NCBI RefSeq assembly: GCF_039541575.1 | Contig: NZ_BAABGM010000003.1 | Coordinates: 186,001 to 250,000, forward strand | DNA length: 64,000 nucleotides | Direction of reading: 5' to 3' | Source of the DNA: Fodinibacter luteus | GTDB lineage: Bacteria; Actinomycetota; Actinomycetes; Actinomycetales; Dermatophilaceae | Part shown: one piece after another, positions 16,976 through 25,608 of the stretch | Position numbering within the stretch: the stretch's first letter is position 1 | Layout: each line of letters starts with the position of its first letter | Translations under genes and position numbers: made by a program | The notes under the pieces: generated by a model | Seen by the model: the letters and a program-made list of their open reading frames with translations, nothing else | What the model was told of the DNA's origin: nothing | The model's database searches: none

Positions 16976-17677
16976 TCATCCGACCGGGGTGGCCGTGACG
17001 ACGATGTTGTCCCGATGGCTGCGCAACTGCGGGTTGTACTCCCCGCCGCAGGTGATGAGCACGAGCAGCGGGCGGCCGTCCCGGGCGAAGATCTCGTCGA
17101 CGGGAAGGGCCTTCTTGACGATGGCCTCGCGACCCCTGACCTCGTACTCGTGCTCGGTGCCGTCGGCGGTGGTCACGGTCAGACGCATCCCCGGCTCCGC
17201 GCCGCGCAGCGAGGCCAGGGCCCCTGGCCCGTCCTCGCGCGTCGCGACGTGGCCGGCGATGACGGTGTTGCCACGGTCGTCCTCCGGAGCCGAGCCGTAG
17301 CGGTACCACCCGACACTCGTCGGCTCGGCCGGGATGACCATGGCGCCGTCCTCCTGCACGCCCACGTCGTCCACCGTCGCGTCGACGCCCAGGTCGGGGA
17401 TGGCGATCCGGGCCGGAGGGCTCGCGGCGGAGGCGTCGAGGGAGGCGAGCGACGCGTCCCGCGCCGTGGCCCGGGGCAGGGTACGGGCCGTGCTCGAGGC
17501 GGGTTCCGTCACCGTCGGGGTGGGCGAGGCGGCCCGGACCTGCGACAGGTCGGCGCCGGAGGAGTCCCCCGGCTGGCCGAGGACCCAGAAGCCGAGTCCC
17601 ACCAGCGCGGCCGCCGTCACCCCGGCAGCGGCGGCCGACGTCCTCCGCCATCCGCTCGCCGGGCTGTGCTCGACCAT
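16976..17677 (-). CDS. Class F/E-type sortase
   Basis: Encodes 233 residues. An N-terminal membrane anchor spans about residues 16-34, then a Ser/Thr/Ala-rich spacer, then the sortase beta-barrel. The catalytic triad is visible as His143 (VIAGHVAT), Cys210 (LITCGGE) and Arg222 (SHRDNIV). The TC-GGEY context is typical of actinobacterial class F sortases. The start has GGAGG about 8 nt upstream. The gene lies downstream of a secreted DUF4397 protein on the same strand, which is the likely partner. That partner lacks an LPXTG signal, so what this sortase anchors is not clear from the window. Confidence 0.88.
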   Translation of the reverse strand: MVEHSPASGWRRTSAAAAGVTAAALVGLGFWVLGQPGDSSGADLSQVRAASPTPTVTEPASSTARTLPRATARDASLASLDASAASPPARIAIPDLGVDATVDDVGVQEDGAMVIPAEPTSVGWYRYGSAPEDDRGNTVIAGHVATREDGPGALASLRGAEPGMRLTVTTADGTEHEYEVRGREAIVKKALPVDEIFARDGRPLLVLITCGGEYNPQLRSHRDNIVVTATPVG

Positions 17678-17747
17678 GTCCTGGTCCTCCGTCCTGTCCT
17701 CGGTCGTCGTGGTTCGGTGGTTCGGCAGCTCGACCGACCCCCCTCGA

Positions 17748-17780
17748 GACCGGGGGCCCGCACCTGGCGGGCCCCCGGTC
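17748..17780 (-). terminator. 14-bp perfect hairpin between DUF4397 gene and sortase
   Basis: GACCGGGGGCCCGC (17748-17761) pairs perfectly with 17767-17780 around a 5-nt loop. It lies just after the DUF4397 stop codon and before the sortase, so it should terminate most transcripts and leave low read-through into the sortase. Confidence 0.75.
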
Positions 17781-17799
17781 TGTGCTGGGCGGTTCTTCC

Positions 17800-18630
17800 T
17801 CAGGCCCGCACCTGCCGGGCCCGCGCGGCCGACCCGGCGGCGACGAGCGCGCCGGCGAGGGCGATGCCACCGAGGGCCAGCGGGAGGCTGCTGCCGCCGA
17901 CGTCGGCGGTGCCGGAGGGGACGCCGGAGGGTGAGCTGTGCAGCCCGTCGATCGTCTGGACGGCCACGTCGAGGTTGTCCTCCTCGAGGGAGCCCCACGC
18001 GTAGACGATCGTCGCGGAGCCCTCCTTGACGGTGACGTCGGCCGGCCCGATGACCGGGTCGGTCGTGCCGGCGGCAGCGACGGAGGCGGACACGGTGCCG
18101 GCGGCCAGGTCGGCCTTGGCCTCGTTGGGGTTGGTGAGGTTCTCGAACACGGGCTCGCCACCCGCGAGGACGTCGACCGCGGGGGCGGCCGCGGTGTGCC
18201 GCACGATGAGGCGACCCTCGCCGGCATCCACCTTGGACACGTCGTTCACGAACGGGGTGAGGACGGGCGTGCCCTCGGCGTTCAGGTGCGCGGCGACGGT
18301 GATGTTGGCGCCACCGGGGACCGTGACGTCGTTCGCCTCGATCGCCGGGTCCCCGGAGGGGTTGGCGTCCTTCGCGAAGACGGCGAGGTTGTAGGTCCCC
18401 TCGGGGATCGCGACGGGTTCGGTGATCGTGCCGGGCTCGAAGTCGGTGAGCAGCGCCTCCTCTTCGGTGTAGGTGTCGTCCGCGCTGGCGTAGACGTCGA
18501 CCGTCAGGCCGGGGACTCCGTGGAAGACGACGACGGAGGCGTCGGTCGCAGCGGCGGCGGGCGTGGCGAAGACGACGAGCGGCAGTGCCGCGACGGTGAG
18601 GGCCGCGGCTCCCGCGAGGGCTGTACGCAT
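17800..18630 (-). CDS. Secreted DUF4397-domain surface protein
   Basis: Encodes 276 residues. A Sec signal peptide (about 1-27, ending ATPAAAA) precedes two DUF4397 repeats. The first starts at VVVFHGVPGLTVDVYA, the second at LIVRHTAAAPAVDVLA. The C-terminus is a Gly/Ser linker, a hydrophobic helix and a basic tail (ARARQVRA), so it is tail-anchored in the membrane. No LPXTG or related sorting motif precedes that helix. Function of DUF4397 is unknown. Acidic and Ala-rich composition fits an exported cell-surface protein. The ATG at 18630 has GAAGGG about 10 nt upstream. Confidence 0.85.
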   Translation of the reverse strand: MRTALAGAAALTVAALPLVVFATPAAAATDASVVVFHGVPGLTVDVYASADDTYTEEEALLTDFEPGTITEPVAIPEGTYNLAVFAKDANPSGDPAIEANDVTVPGGANITVAAHLNAEGTPVLTPFVNDVSKVDAGEGRLIVRHTAAAPAVDVLAGGEPVFENLTNPNEAKADLAAGTVSASVAAAGTTDPVIGPADVTVKEGSATIVYAWGSLEEDNLDVAVQTIDGLHSSPSGVPSGTADVGGSSLPLALGGIALAGALVAAGSAARARQVRA

Positions 18631-18776
18631 GATGGGGTTCCCTTCAGGTGGAGTGGGTGTGTCAACACCACCTCTTCCGTCGAGGGGGACGCCCAGATGC
18701 GTATGTCGAAGGTTTGTCTACTGATGCCCTGCCGCGGCGAGTGCGCGGGCGGTCGTCCCGGCACGCGTGTCCGCCC

Positions 18777-20024
18777 TCACCGCAGGGCAGCGACGGGCTG
18801 CGTGGCGGGGCGGGGGTCCGGACCGCCGATGCGGCGCACCACGGGCTGTGCCACGACGGCCAGCACGGCAGCGCTCACGCCGGCACCGACGGTGACCGTG
18901 AACGCCCCCGGGTGCCCGTGCACGTCGGCGAGGCGGCCTGCCACTGCGGAGCCCACGGCGTACCCGATGCCGGTCGCGCCGGCGAGCAGCGTCATCGCCG
19001 CCCCGACCCGTTGCACGGGGGCGGACCGCTCGCCGAGCATGAAGACGCTGATCATGTAGGGCGCGACGACGAAGCCCAGCACGAGGACGACGACGAACAG
19101 CGTCGCCAGGGTGTCGGTGACGAGGAGCGGCAGCGAGAGCAGGGCGAGGCCGAGCGCGGCGACGAGCACGCGCGAGGCGTACGTGAAGCGGGGAGGGAGC
19201 GCGGCGACCGCCAGGCCCGCGACGACCGAGCCGACCCCGAGGGAGGCGTGCACCAGCCCCGCGACGCCCGCCTGCCCCGCGACGGTCGCGAGCACGGTCG
19301 TCCCGGTCTGGATCGAGCCGAAGACGACACCGATGAGCAGCTGCGCGACGAGGAGGACGACGAAGGCCGCGGTGAGGAGCCGGACGCCGGCGTGCGGTGC
19401 GGGGCGGTGGGCGTGGGTGAGGCGTGCGGTGTGGTGGAGCGCGAAGGCGCAGCCGAAGACCAGCAGGACCGACGCGGCGATGACGAGCGCCAGCTCGGGG
19501 CTCGCGACGACGACGAGGAGTCCGAGCAGGGCCGGGCCGAGGACGAACGACGCCTCGTCGGCGGCACCCTCGTACGAGAAGGCGGCCTCCATGAGGCGCG
19601 GCTGGTGGTGCGCCTGCTCGCGGGTGATCGGGCGCCAGCGCACCCGCGCCAGGGGGCCGATCTGCGGCATCGCGGCACCGGCAAGGCCGGCCGTGGCGAC
19701 GACGAGCCACGGGACGACCTGCGCGTGCGCCAGCACGACGAGGGCGATGAGCCCGAGCCCGCCGAGCACCGACTGCACGAGCACGACCGAACGCTGCCCG
19801 ACGCGGTCGGCGAGGGACCCGGCGACCGGTGCGCCGACGGCGTTCGCCACCGCGAGTGCGCCCGCCGCGCCGCCGCCGACGCCGTAGGAGCCGGTCGTGC
19901 CGGCCACGAGCAGGAGGGTCCCCATCTGGGCCATGGCCAGCGGCAGCCGGGCGACGAAGGCGACGGCGACGTAGAGGGGTCCCGCGAGGGAGAACAGTCG
20001 CCGGTAGGAGGCGATGGGGGACAT
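18777..20024 (-). CDS. Major facilitator superfamily transporter
   Basis: Encodes 415 residues with about 12 hydrophobic helices. The MFS loop 2-3 motif appears as GSLADRVGQR near residue 70 and is echoed by AGRLADVHG in the second half. The long central loop (RVRWRPITREQAHHQPRLMEAAFSYEG) is seen in an actinobacterial MFS group of unknown substrate. AGGAG precedes the ATG at 20024 by 6 nt, so the 30 upstream in-frame codons are unlikely to be translated. No regulator is adjacent, so the transported compound cannot be proposed. Confidence 0.82.
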   Translation of the reverse strand: MSPIASYRRLFSLAGPLYVAVAFVARLPLAMAQMGTLLLVAGTTGSYGVGGGAAGALAVANAVGAPVAGSLADRVGQRSVVLVQSVLGGLGLIALVVLAHAQVVPWLVVATAGLAGAAMPQIGPLARVRWRPITREQAHHQPRLMEAAFSYEGAADEASFVLGPALLGLLVVVASPELALVIAASVLLVFGCAFALHHTARLTHAHRPAPHAGVRLLTAAFVVLLVAQLLIGVVFGSIQTGTTVLATVAGQAGVAGLVHASLGVGSVVAGLAVAALPPRFTYASRVLVAALGLALLSLPLLVTDTLATLFVVVLVLGFVVAPYMISVFMLGERSAPVQRVGAAMTLLAGATGIGYAVGSAVAGRLADVHGHPGAFTVTVGAGVSAAVLAVVAQPVVRRIGGPDPRPATQPVAALR

Positions 20025-20152
20025 GCGGGGCTCCTGGTCTGCGCCCGGGGAGGGCGGAGCGGGCGTGCGCCGAACCCGCCTCCAACGACGCACCAGGGAC
20101 CCTGTGCACCGCACAGCCTAGCGGGTGCCACCGATGTGCCAGACTCACGCCG

Positions 20153-20269
20153 GTGAGCCCAGTTCGTGTCCGTCCGGTCGGGGGTGCGGCCGGCTGCCTC
20201 GTGATGATCCTCGTGTCGGTCGTGCTGTCGGTGCTGCTCACGCTGGGGCTCAACCTGCTCCTGCGCTGA
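20153..20269 (+). CDS. Small single-pass membrane protein, 38 residues
   Basis: A GTG-started frame encodes a basic N-terminus (VRVRPVGG) and one strong hydrophobic helix (GCLVMILVSVVLSVLLTLG) ending in NLLLR. It has a CAGACT box 7 nt before the GTG, matching the leaderless arrangement used elsewhere here. The codons follow the genome's pattern of G/C third positions. I believe similar short proteins are conserved near this position in related actinobacteria, but cannot verify that here. Function unknown. Confidence 0.55.
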   Translation: MSPVRVRPVGGAAGCLVMILVSVVLSVLLTLGLNLLLR

Positions 20270-20346
20270 CGCGTGCCGGCCGGCCGCAGAACGACCGTGA
20301 CGAGGCCCTCGGGGGAGTCTGCGGGGCGGGTCGCGCGCCGCGTCGC

Positions 20347-20709
20347 TCAGCGCGCGAGCACCTGGGCCGCGAGGGCCAGGGCCGCGGGGACGGCCTGCAC
20401 CCACAGGATGCGCCGGCTGGCGGTGACGGCCCCGAACACCCCGGCGACGACGACACAGCCGAGGGTGAAGGCGGCGAACGCGAACCGGTGCTCCTCCGGC
20501 CCGACGAGGGCGAGGAGCAGGCCCGCGACGAGGAAGCCGTTGTACAGGCCCTGGTTCGCGGCGAGGACCGTCGTCTGGGCGGCCAGCTCGCGGGTCGTCC
20601 CGAACGCGGCCCGTCCCCGAGGGGTGTTCCACAGGGCCATCTCGAGGATGACGATGTAGACGTGGATGAGCGCCACGAGGGCGGTGAGCACCGTGGCGGC
20701 GGTCGTCAT
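20347..20709 (-). CDS. DUF1304 family membrane protein
   Basis: Encodes 120 residues with four hydrophobic helices. The N-terminus has the family pattern HVYIVILEMALWNTPRGR, followed by ANQGLYNGFLVAGL, which is diagnostic for DUF1304. The function of this family is unknown. It stands alone between the small membrane protein and a quinone oxidoreductase. A TAGACA sequence 6 nt before the ATG hints at a leaderless start. Confidence 0.85.
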   Translation of the reverse strand: MTTAATVLTALVALIHVYIVILEMALWNTPRGRAAFGTTRELAAQTTVLAANQGLYNGFLVAGLLLALVGPEEHRFAFAAFTLGCVVVAGVFGAVTASRRILWVQAVPAALALAAQVLAR

Positions 20710-20867
20710 GGTGGGTGTCTACCGCACGGGGGAGGGTCCCGTCACGGGTGACGGCGCCGCAGCGCCGCCGCATCGCCGCGCCGGCTCCTGCCGGTTCGCG
20801 CCGGTGGCGCGCGCGTGCGCGCCGGGGTGCGCGGGTGTGCGGGGTGACGGCGCCGCGCACGGGTGGG

Positions 20868-21845
20868 TCAGGTCGTGAGCAGGATCTTCCCGACGTGTGC
20901 GCTCGCCTCGAGCTCGCGGTGGGCGTGCGCGGCATCCGCGAGGGGGTGCCGCGACTGGACGACGGGGCGGACCCGGCCGGCCGCGAGGAGCGGCCACACG
21001 TGCTCGCGGACCGCGGCGACGATCGTCGCCTTCTCCGCGACGGGTCGTGCGCGCAGCGAGGTGGCGATGACCGCACCGCGCTTGCGCAGCAGGGTCGCGA
21101 TGTCGAGCTCGGCCCGGGTGCCGCCCTGCATCCCGATGATGACGAGGCGACCGTTCGTCGCGAGGACGTCGACGTTGCGGGCGAGGTACTTCGCCCCCAT
21201 GTTGTCGAGGACGACGTCGGCGCCTCGCCCGTCGGTCGCGGCCCTGACCCGCTCGACGAAGTCCTCCTGGCGGTAGTTGACGAGCACCTCGGCGCCGAGC
21301 CCCCGGCACGCCTCGAGCTTCTCTGCCGAGCCCGCGGTCACCGCCACGCGCGCGCCGACCTCGTGCCCGAGCTGGATCGCCATCGTCCCGATCCCGGACG
21401 ACCCACCGTGCACGAGCAGTGTCTCGCCGGGCTGGAGGTTCGCGGTGAGGAAGACGTTGGACCACACCGTGCACACGACCTCCGGCAGGGCGGCCGCGTC
21501 GACGAGCGAGACCCCCTCCGGCACGGGCAGCAGCTGGCCCGCGGGGACCCGGACCTGCTCGGCGTACCCGCCGCCGGCGAGGAGCGCGCACACCTCGTCG
21601 CCGACCGACCAGCCCTCGACCCCCTCGCCGAGCCGCGCGACCGTCCCGCTCACCTCGAGCCCCGGGACGTCCGGCTCCCCGGGCGGTGGCGGGTAGTGCC
21701 CCTGGCGCTGCAGCACGTCGGCGCGGTTGACCCCGGCCGCGGCGACGCGCACGAGCACCTCTCCGGCGCGGGGCAGCGGGGTGGCGACGTCGGCGAGGAC
21801 GAGCGCGTCGGGCCCACCGAACTCCGGGATCGTGATGGCCTTCAT
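20868..21845 (-). CDS. NAD(P)H-quinone oxidoreductase, PIG3-like medium-chain reductase
   Basis: Encodes 325 residues of the zinc-free MDR family. Visible features are the N-terminal catalytic domain with AAGVNRADVLQRQGHYPPP, the cofactor fold LLVHGGSSGIGTMAIQLG near residue 145, and VDVLATNGRLVIIGMQGG. No zinc-binding cysteine cluster is present. This pattern matches the TP53I3/PIG3 group, which reduces quinones with NADPH. The start is supported by a TACGGT box 6 nt before the ATG. The gene is monocistronic; the next gene on the same strand has its own copy of the same box. Confidence 0.87.
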   Translation of the reverse strand: MKAITIPEFGGPDALVLADVATPLPRAGEVLVRVAAAGVNRADVLQRQGHYPPPPGEPDVPGLEVSGTVARLGEGVEGWSVGDEVCALLAGGGYAEQVRVPAGQLLPVPEGVSLVDAAALPEVVCTVWSNVFLTANLQPGETLLVHGGSSGIGTMAIQLGHEVGARVAVTAGSAEKLEACRGLGAEVLVNYRQEDFVERVRAATDGRGADVVLDNMGAKYLARNVDVLATNGRLVIIGMQGGTRAELDIATLLRKRGAVIATSLRARPVAEKATIVAAVREHVWPLLAAGRVRPVVQSRHPLADAAHAHRELEASAHVGKILLTT

Positions 21846-21851
21846 GGCGCC

Positions 21852-21857
21852 ACCGTA
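21852..21857 (-). promoter_or_regulatory. -10 box of leaderless quinone oxidoreductase gene
   Basis: On the minus strand TACGGT ends 6 nt before the ATG at 21845. Confidence 0.6.
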
Positions 21858-21876
21858 TGCCGTGCGCGAGGTTTCC

Positions 21877-22215
21877 TCAGCGGCGACGGAGCGCAGCGCC
21901 GACGCCCACCGCCGTCACCACGAGCGCTGCCGCACCGAGCGAGCGCCGGAAGGGGTTGACCCCGCGGGCGAGCTCGTCAGTACCCCACCACGTCGAGGCG
22001 ACGACGGTGGCCAGGCCGGCGGCCGACCGCAGCCGCGAGCCCCGGGGGGCCACGACGGTCGCGACGGCGGCCGCCTGCGAGAGCAGCGAGGGGAGGTTGG
22101 GGGCCTGCCACACGACGACCTCGCCGGACTCGCGGCTGAGCAGCGCCCACCCGACCGGGTCCTCGCGGATGCCGGGTGTCACGGTCGCGGGCGGGCTCGT
22201 CGTCGTGGTCCTCAC
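21877..22215 (-). CDS. Hypothetical protein, small, possibly membrane-associated
   Basis: Encodes 112 residues from the GTG at 22215. The N-terminus is Thr/Pro-rich, the middle contains LLSRESGEVVVWQAPNLPSL, and the C-terminal third is hydrophobic (SLGAAALVVTAVGVGAALRRR). I do not recognise a family. The start is fixed by a TACGGT box 6 nt upstream, the same hexamer used by the neighbouring oxidoreductase gene. Function unknown. Confidence 0.6.
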   Translation of the reverse strand: MRTTTTSPPATVTPGIREDPVGWALLSRESGEVVVWQAPNLPSLLSQAAAVATVVAPRGSRLRSAAGLATVVASTWWGTDELARGVNPFRRSLGAAALVVTAVGVGAALRRR

Positions 22216-22221
22216 GTCACC

Positions 22222-22227
22222 ACCGTA
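22222..22227 (-). promoter_or_regulatory. -10 box of leaderless hypothetical gene
   Basis: On the minus strand TACGGT ends 6 nt before the GTG at 22215. Confidence 0.55.
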
Positions 22228-22343
22228 GGCGCGCAGGAGGCATCGGAGGGGCGGGCGAACCGGCCGGTCACCAGACCCCGACAGCGGCCGTCGCGGTCCT
22301 ACGGTGGGTCGATCCCCACGCCCTGACCACGATGGAGGCTCAC

Positions 22344-23822
22344 ATGTCGATCGAACGCCGCACACTGCTCAAGGGAGGCGCCGCCGTCGCCGGTGGTGCC
22401 GTGCTCGCCGGCCCGTTCCAGGGGCTGGTCGCCGGTCCGGCCGCCGGTTTGGGCGCCCCGGCGTTCCGGGGGCTGCGCCCCATCCCCGACGAGCGTGACG
22501 GGAAGGTCCGCCTCCACCTCCCGGAGGGCTTCCGGTACCGCTCGTTCCACGACACGGACACCGCCGCCGACGAAAAGGTCGTCCTCGACGACGGCACCGT
22601 GCTGCCCGGCCGGCACGACGGCATGGCCGCCTTCCCCGGGGCCGACGGGCGGGTGACGCTCGTGCGCAACCACGAGGTCAACAACCCGGGACCGGCCTTC
22701 GGCCCGACCGGCGACCACACCTACGACGAGGAAGCCAAGGGTGGCTGCACGGTCATCGACGTCTCCCTGCACGGCGAGGTCGAGGAGGCCTGGACCGGCA
22801 TCAACGGCACGATGATGAACTGCTCGGGCGGGCCGATGCCGTGGGGCACGTGGGTCACCTGCGAGGAGACGGTCAACGGTCCGGACGTCGGCGCCGACTT
22901 CACGGGCGTCTCGAACGTCCCGTTGACCAAGCCGCACGGCTACATCTTCGAGGTGCCGACGACGGGCCGCGCCGATGGTGAGCCGATCACCCGCGCCGGA
23001 CGCTTCGCCCACGAGTCGGTCGCGTTCGACCCGCGGGGCGGCGCCCTCTACCTCAGCGAGGACAACTTCGCCTTCCCGTCGGGCTTCTACCGCTACACCC
23101 CGCGCACCTCGCCGATGAGGACCGGCCGGCTCGACAACGACGGGCACCTGCAGATGCTCAAGGTCAAGGGGGTCGACAACGCCCACCTCGAGGCGGCGCA
23201 GAAGAAGGGCACCAGGTACCACGTGGAGTGGGTCGACATCGACGACCCGGACCCGACCTTCGACCACACGCCCGGCCAGCCCGCGCCCACGACGAACGAC
23301 GAGGCGATCACGTACGTCGGTGACCAGGGGCGCGCCCGGGGCGCAGCCGGGTTCTCGCGGCTCGAGGGCACGGTCTTCCACAACGGCGTCGTCTACTTCA
23401 CCTCCACGCAGGGTGGCGGTGCGGCGATGACCGGGCCGAACAACAGCAGCGGCTACGGCAACGGCTTCGGCCAGGTCTGGGGCTACGACACCAGGTCCGA
23501 GACGCTCTTCCTCGTCTACCAGTCGCCGGGCAAGGAGACCTTCGACTTCCCGGACAACATCACCTCGAGCCGCCGCGGCACCCTCGTCGTGTGCGAGGAC
23601 AGCACGGGCGACAACTACCTGCGTGGCCTGTCGCGGGGCGGGCAGCTGTGGGACATCGCGCTCAACCGGCTGCGTCGGGCGAGCGACGGCGCCCCGCGCT
23701 TCGGCGAGGAGTTCGCCGGGTCGACGTTCAGCCCCGACGGGCACACGCTGTTCGTCAACATCCAGGCGAGCGCCGGGCTGACCTTCGCGATCTGGGGCCC
23801 GTGGGAGCGCATCGGCGTGTGA
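22344..23822 (+). CDS. Tat-exported PhoX-family (DUF839) protein
   Basis: Encodes 492 residues. The N-terminus MSIERRTLLKGGAAVAGGA carries a twin-arginine signal (ERRTLLKG). The mature part matches the PhoX/DUF839 propeller family: YRSFHDTDTAADEKVV, LVRNHEVNNPGPAFG, GGTVIDV-like GGCTVIDV, WVTCEETVNG and GRFAHESVAFDPRGG. Classic PhoX is a calcium/iron-dependent secreted phosphatase, but many DUF839 proteins have no assigned activity. GGAGG lies 5 nt before the ATG at 22344. It is monocistronic and ends in a strong hairpin. Phosphatase activity is inferred from family only. Confidence 0.85.
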   Translation: MSIERRTLLKGGAAVAGGAVLAGPFQGLVAGPAAGLGAPAFRGLRPIPDERDGKVRLHLPEGFRYRSFHDTDTAADEKVVLDDGTVLPGRHDGMAAFPGADGRVTLVRNHEVNNPGPAFGPTGDHTYDEEAKGGCTVIDVSLHGEVEEAWTGINGTMMNCSGGPMPWGTWVTCEETVNGPDVGADFTGVSNVPLTKPHGYIFEVPTTGRADGEPITRAGRFAHESVAFDPRGGALYLSEDNFAFPSGFYRYTPRTSPMRTGRLDNDGHLQMLKVKGVDNAHLEAAQKKGTRYHVEWVDIDDPDPTFDHTPGQPAPTTNDEAITYVGDQGRARGAAGFSRLEGTVFHNGVVYFTSTQGGGAAMTGPNNSSGYGNGFGQVWGYDTRSETLFLVYQSPGKETFDFPDNITSSRRGTLVVCEDSTGDNYLRGLSRGGQLWDIALNRLRRASDGAPRFGEEFAGSTFSPDGHTLFVNIQASAGLTFAIWGPWERIGV

Positions 23823-23840
23823 CCCCGGCCGCCCAGCGGC

Positions 23841-23905
23841 AGGTCGAGAGTGGAGAACACGCCGAGTCCGCGAAGAGACACCGGCGTGTTCTCTGCTCTC
23901 GACCT
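23841..23905. terminator. 24-bp-stem hairpin between convergent genes (family B)
   Basis: Arm 23841-23864 (AGGTCGAGAGTGGAGAACAC and 4 more bases) pairs with 23882-23905 at 22 of 24 positions around a 17-nt loop. It separates the convergent PhoX-like and CrtI-like genes and can terminate both. A related element occurs at 35888-35954. Confidence 0.8.
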
Positions 23906-23938
23906 CTGCATTCGCGACCGGGCGGGTGTGGCGGCGGC

Positions 23939-25525
23939 TCAGGGTTCGGCGCGCGCCTCGCGGCGGGCGGCGCCCATGATCGTGGGGAACCCCTTGGCCC
24001 CGATCACCGCCCCGGCCGCGAAGACCCCACCCATGAGCGCCCCGGCCACGCCGGGTGAGCAGGCGTCGGCCCCCGCGATGTACAGCCCGTCCACCTCCGT
24101 CGTGGCCGGGACGAGGTGGTCCCTGATCCGCTGCGGGGTCGCGGCGAGACCGTAGATGCCGCCCTCGCGGTGCCCGGTGAAGCCCTCGACGGTGAGGGGG
24201 GTGGAGAGCTCGCTGAAGACGACGAGGTCGCGGAACCCCGGGTGGTGGCGCTCGACGACGTCGAGCAGGCCCTCGCCGATCCGCGTCTTGAGGTCCTCGT
24301 AGGCCGGTCCGCGCCGCATCCACGCCTCGTCACGCCACGGTGCGAAGGCGCCGTACCCGACGAACGCGATGACCTCGGCGGTGTGGCGGTGCGCCTCCGA
24401 ATCCTTGAGCGACGGGAACGACAGGTACGCGCCGGGTGGCCGACCCTCGAGGACGTCGCCCCACCGGGCGCGGACGTCGTCGTGGTCGAAGGAGTCGAAG
24501 TACCAGTGGTTGGCCCCGGTGAAGCCGAGCGTGGCCGGTGAGTCACGCAGGCCGAGGTACAGGGTGACGGTGGAGGCCGACGGCTCCGCCGCGGCGACCG
24601 CCGCGGTGAGCCGCGGTGCCCTCCCGGCAGGCAGCAGGCGGGTCGCCGTCGTGTGCGCCCCGGCATCCGAGATCACGACCGGGGCGTGGAACGTCGTGTG
24701 CCGGGGACCGCGTCCCTTCTTGTAGCTCACCGACACCCCGGTGACCCGGCCGCGCTCGACGAGGATCTCCTCGACCGTGTGGTCGACGAGGCACGCCCCA
24801 CCGCGCGACTCGATGACCTCCTTGGCGCCGTCGGCGATCGTCCGCGAGGTGCCCACGGGGTACCAGCCACCGTGGAGGTAGTGCTGCACGACGAGGGCGT
24901 GCACCGAGAAGGCGCTGCGCGACGGGGGCAGCCCGTAGTCGCCCCACTGCGACGCGAGGACGGCCCGCAGGCGGGGGTCGGTGAGGTGCTGCTCGAGGTA
25001 GTCCTGCGTCGTCATGAGTGCCAGGCCGCGGTCCCTGAGCCCGGCCAGCCCCATGCCCGCCCGCAGCACGCCGGGGGCGGACCAGCGGTAGGTCTCCCGC
25101 CCGTACCAGTCGGAGGCCCGGCGCACGTCGGAGAAGTACCGGGCGATCCCCTCGGCCTCGTCCGGGAACGCCGCGACGAGGGCAGCGGCGTACTCGCGGG
25201 GGTCGCTCGGCACCTCGAAGGTCAGGTCCGGGTAGTGGAACACCTCGAGCACGTGGGGCATCTGCTGCCACTTCACCCCGCCCCCGGTGACGAGGTCGAA
25301 CAGCCCGCGCAGGGTGCTGCCCTGTCGCAGGCCCCCGAGGTAGTGGATGCCGACGTCCCAGTGGAAGCCCTTGCGCTGGAAGGTGTGCGTGAAGCCGCCG
25401 AGCTTGAAGTGGGACTCCAGCACGAGGACCCGCTTGCCCTCGAGCCTCGCCAGGATGCCGGCCGCCGCGAGGCCGCCGATGCCCGAACCGACGACGATGA
25501 CGTCGTACTCCTGCGTCACGTCCAT
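23939..25525 (-). CDS. CrtI/retinol-saturase-like FAD oxidoreductase
   Basis: Encodes 528 residues. The dinucleotide motif IVVGSGIGGLAAAGILARLEG starts near residue 10, followed by VLESHFKLGGFTHTF, the classic N-terminal signature of phytoene desaturases and all-trans-retinol saturases. The C-terminal FAD motif is GLYIAGADACSPGVAGALMGG. The protein likely acts on a polyprenoid or carotenoid-like lipid. No other carotenoid genes are near, so the substrate is open. A GGAG sits about 6 nt before the ATG. It faces a bidirectional hairpin shared with the PhoX-like gene. Confidence 0.83.
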   Translation of the reverse strand: MDVTQEYDVIVVGSGIGGLAAAGILARLEGKRVLVLESHFKLGGFTHTFQRKGFHWDVGIHYLGGLRQGSTLRGLFDLVTGGGVKWQQMPHVLEVFHYPDLTFEVPSDPREYAAALVAAFPDEAEGIARYFSDVRRASDWYGRETYRWSAPGVLRAGMGLAGLRDRGLALMTTQDYLEQHLTDPRLRAVLASQWGDYGLPPSRSAFSVHALVVQHYLHGGWYPVGTSRTIADGAKEVIESRGGACLVDHTVEEILVERGRVTGVSVSYKKGRGPRHTTFHAPVVISDAGAHTTATRLLPAGRAPRLTAAVAAAEPSASTVTLYLGLRDSPATLGFTGANHWYFDSFDHDDVRARWGDVLEGRPPGAYLSFPSLKDSEAHRHTAEVIAFVGYGAFAPWRDEAWMRRGPAYEDLKTRIGEGLLDVVERHHPGFRDLVVFSELSTPLTVEGFTGHREGGIYGLAATPQRIRDHLVPATTEVDGLYIAGADACSPGVAGALMGGVFAAGAVIGAKGFPTIMGAARREARAEP

Positions 25526-25608
25526 GGTGCGCTCCGCTCAGCCGTGCAGTGCTCGCAGCCTAGCGAGGGGGTGTGCGGCGGAGCGGCGTGCTGTGAGCAG
25601 TTCGTGGG

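Noticed and set aside
16976..18630. LPXTG sorting signal in the DUF4397 protein
   Set aside because: The residues before the C-terminal helix are Gly/Ser/Thr-rich; no Leu-Pro-x-Thr-Gly or close variant is present.
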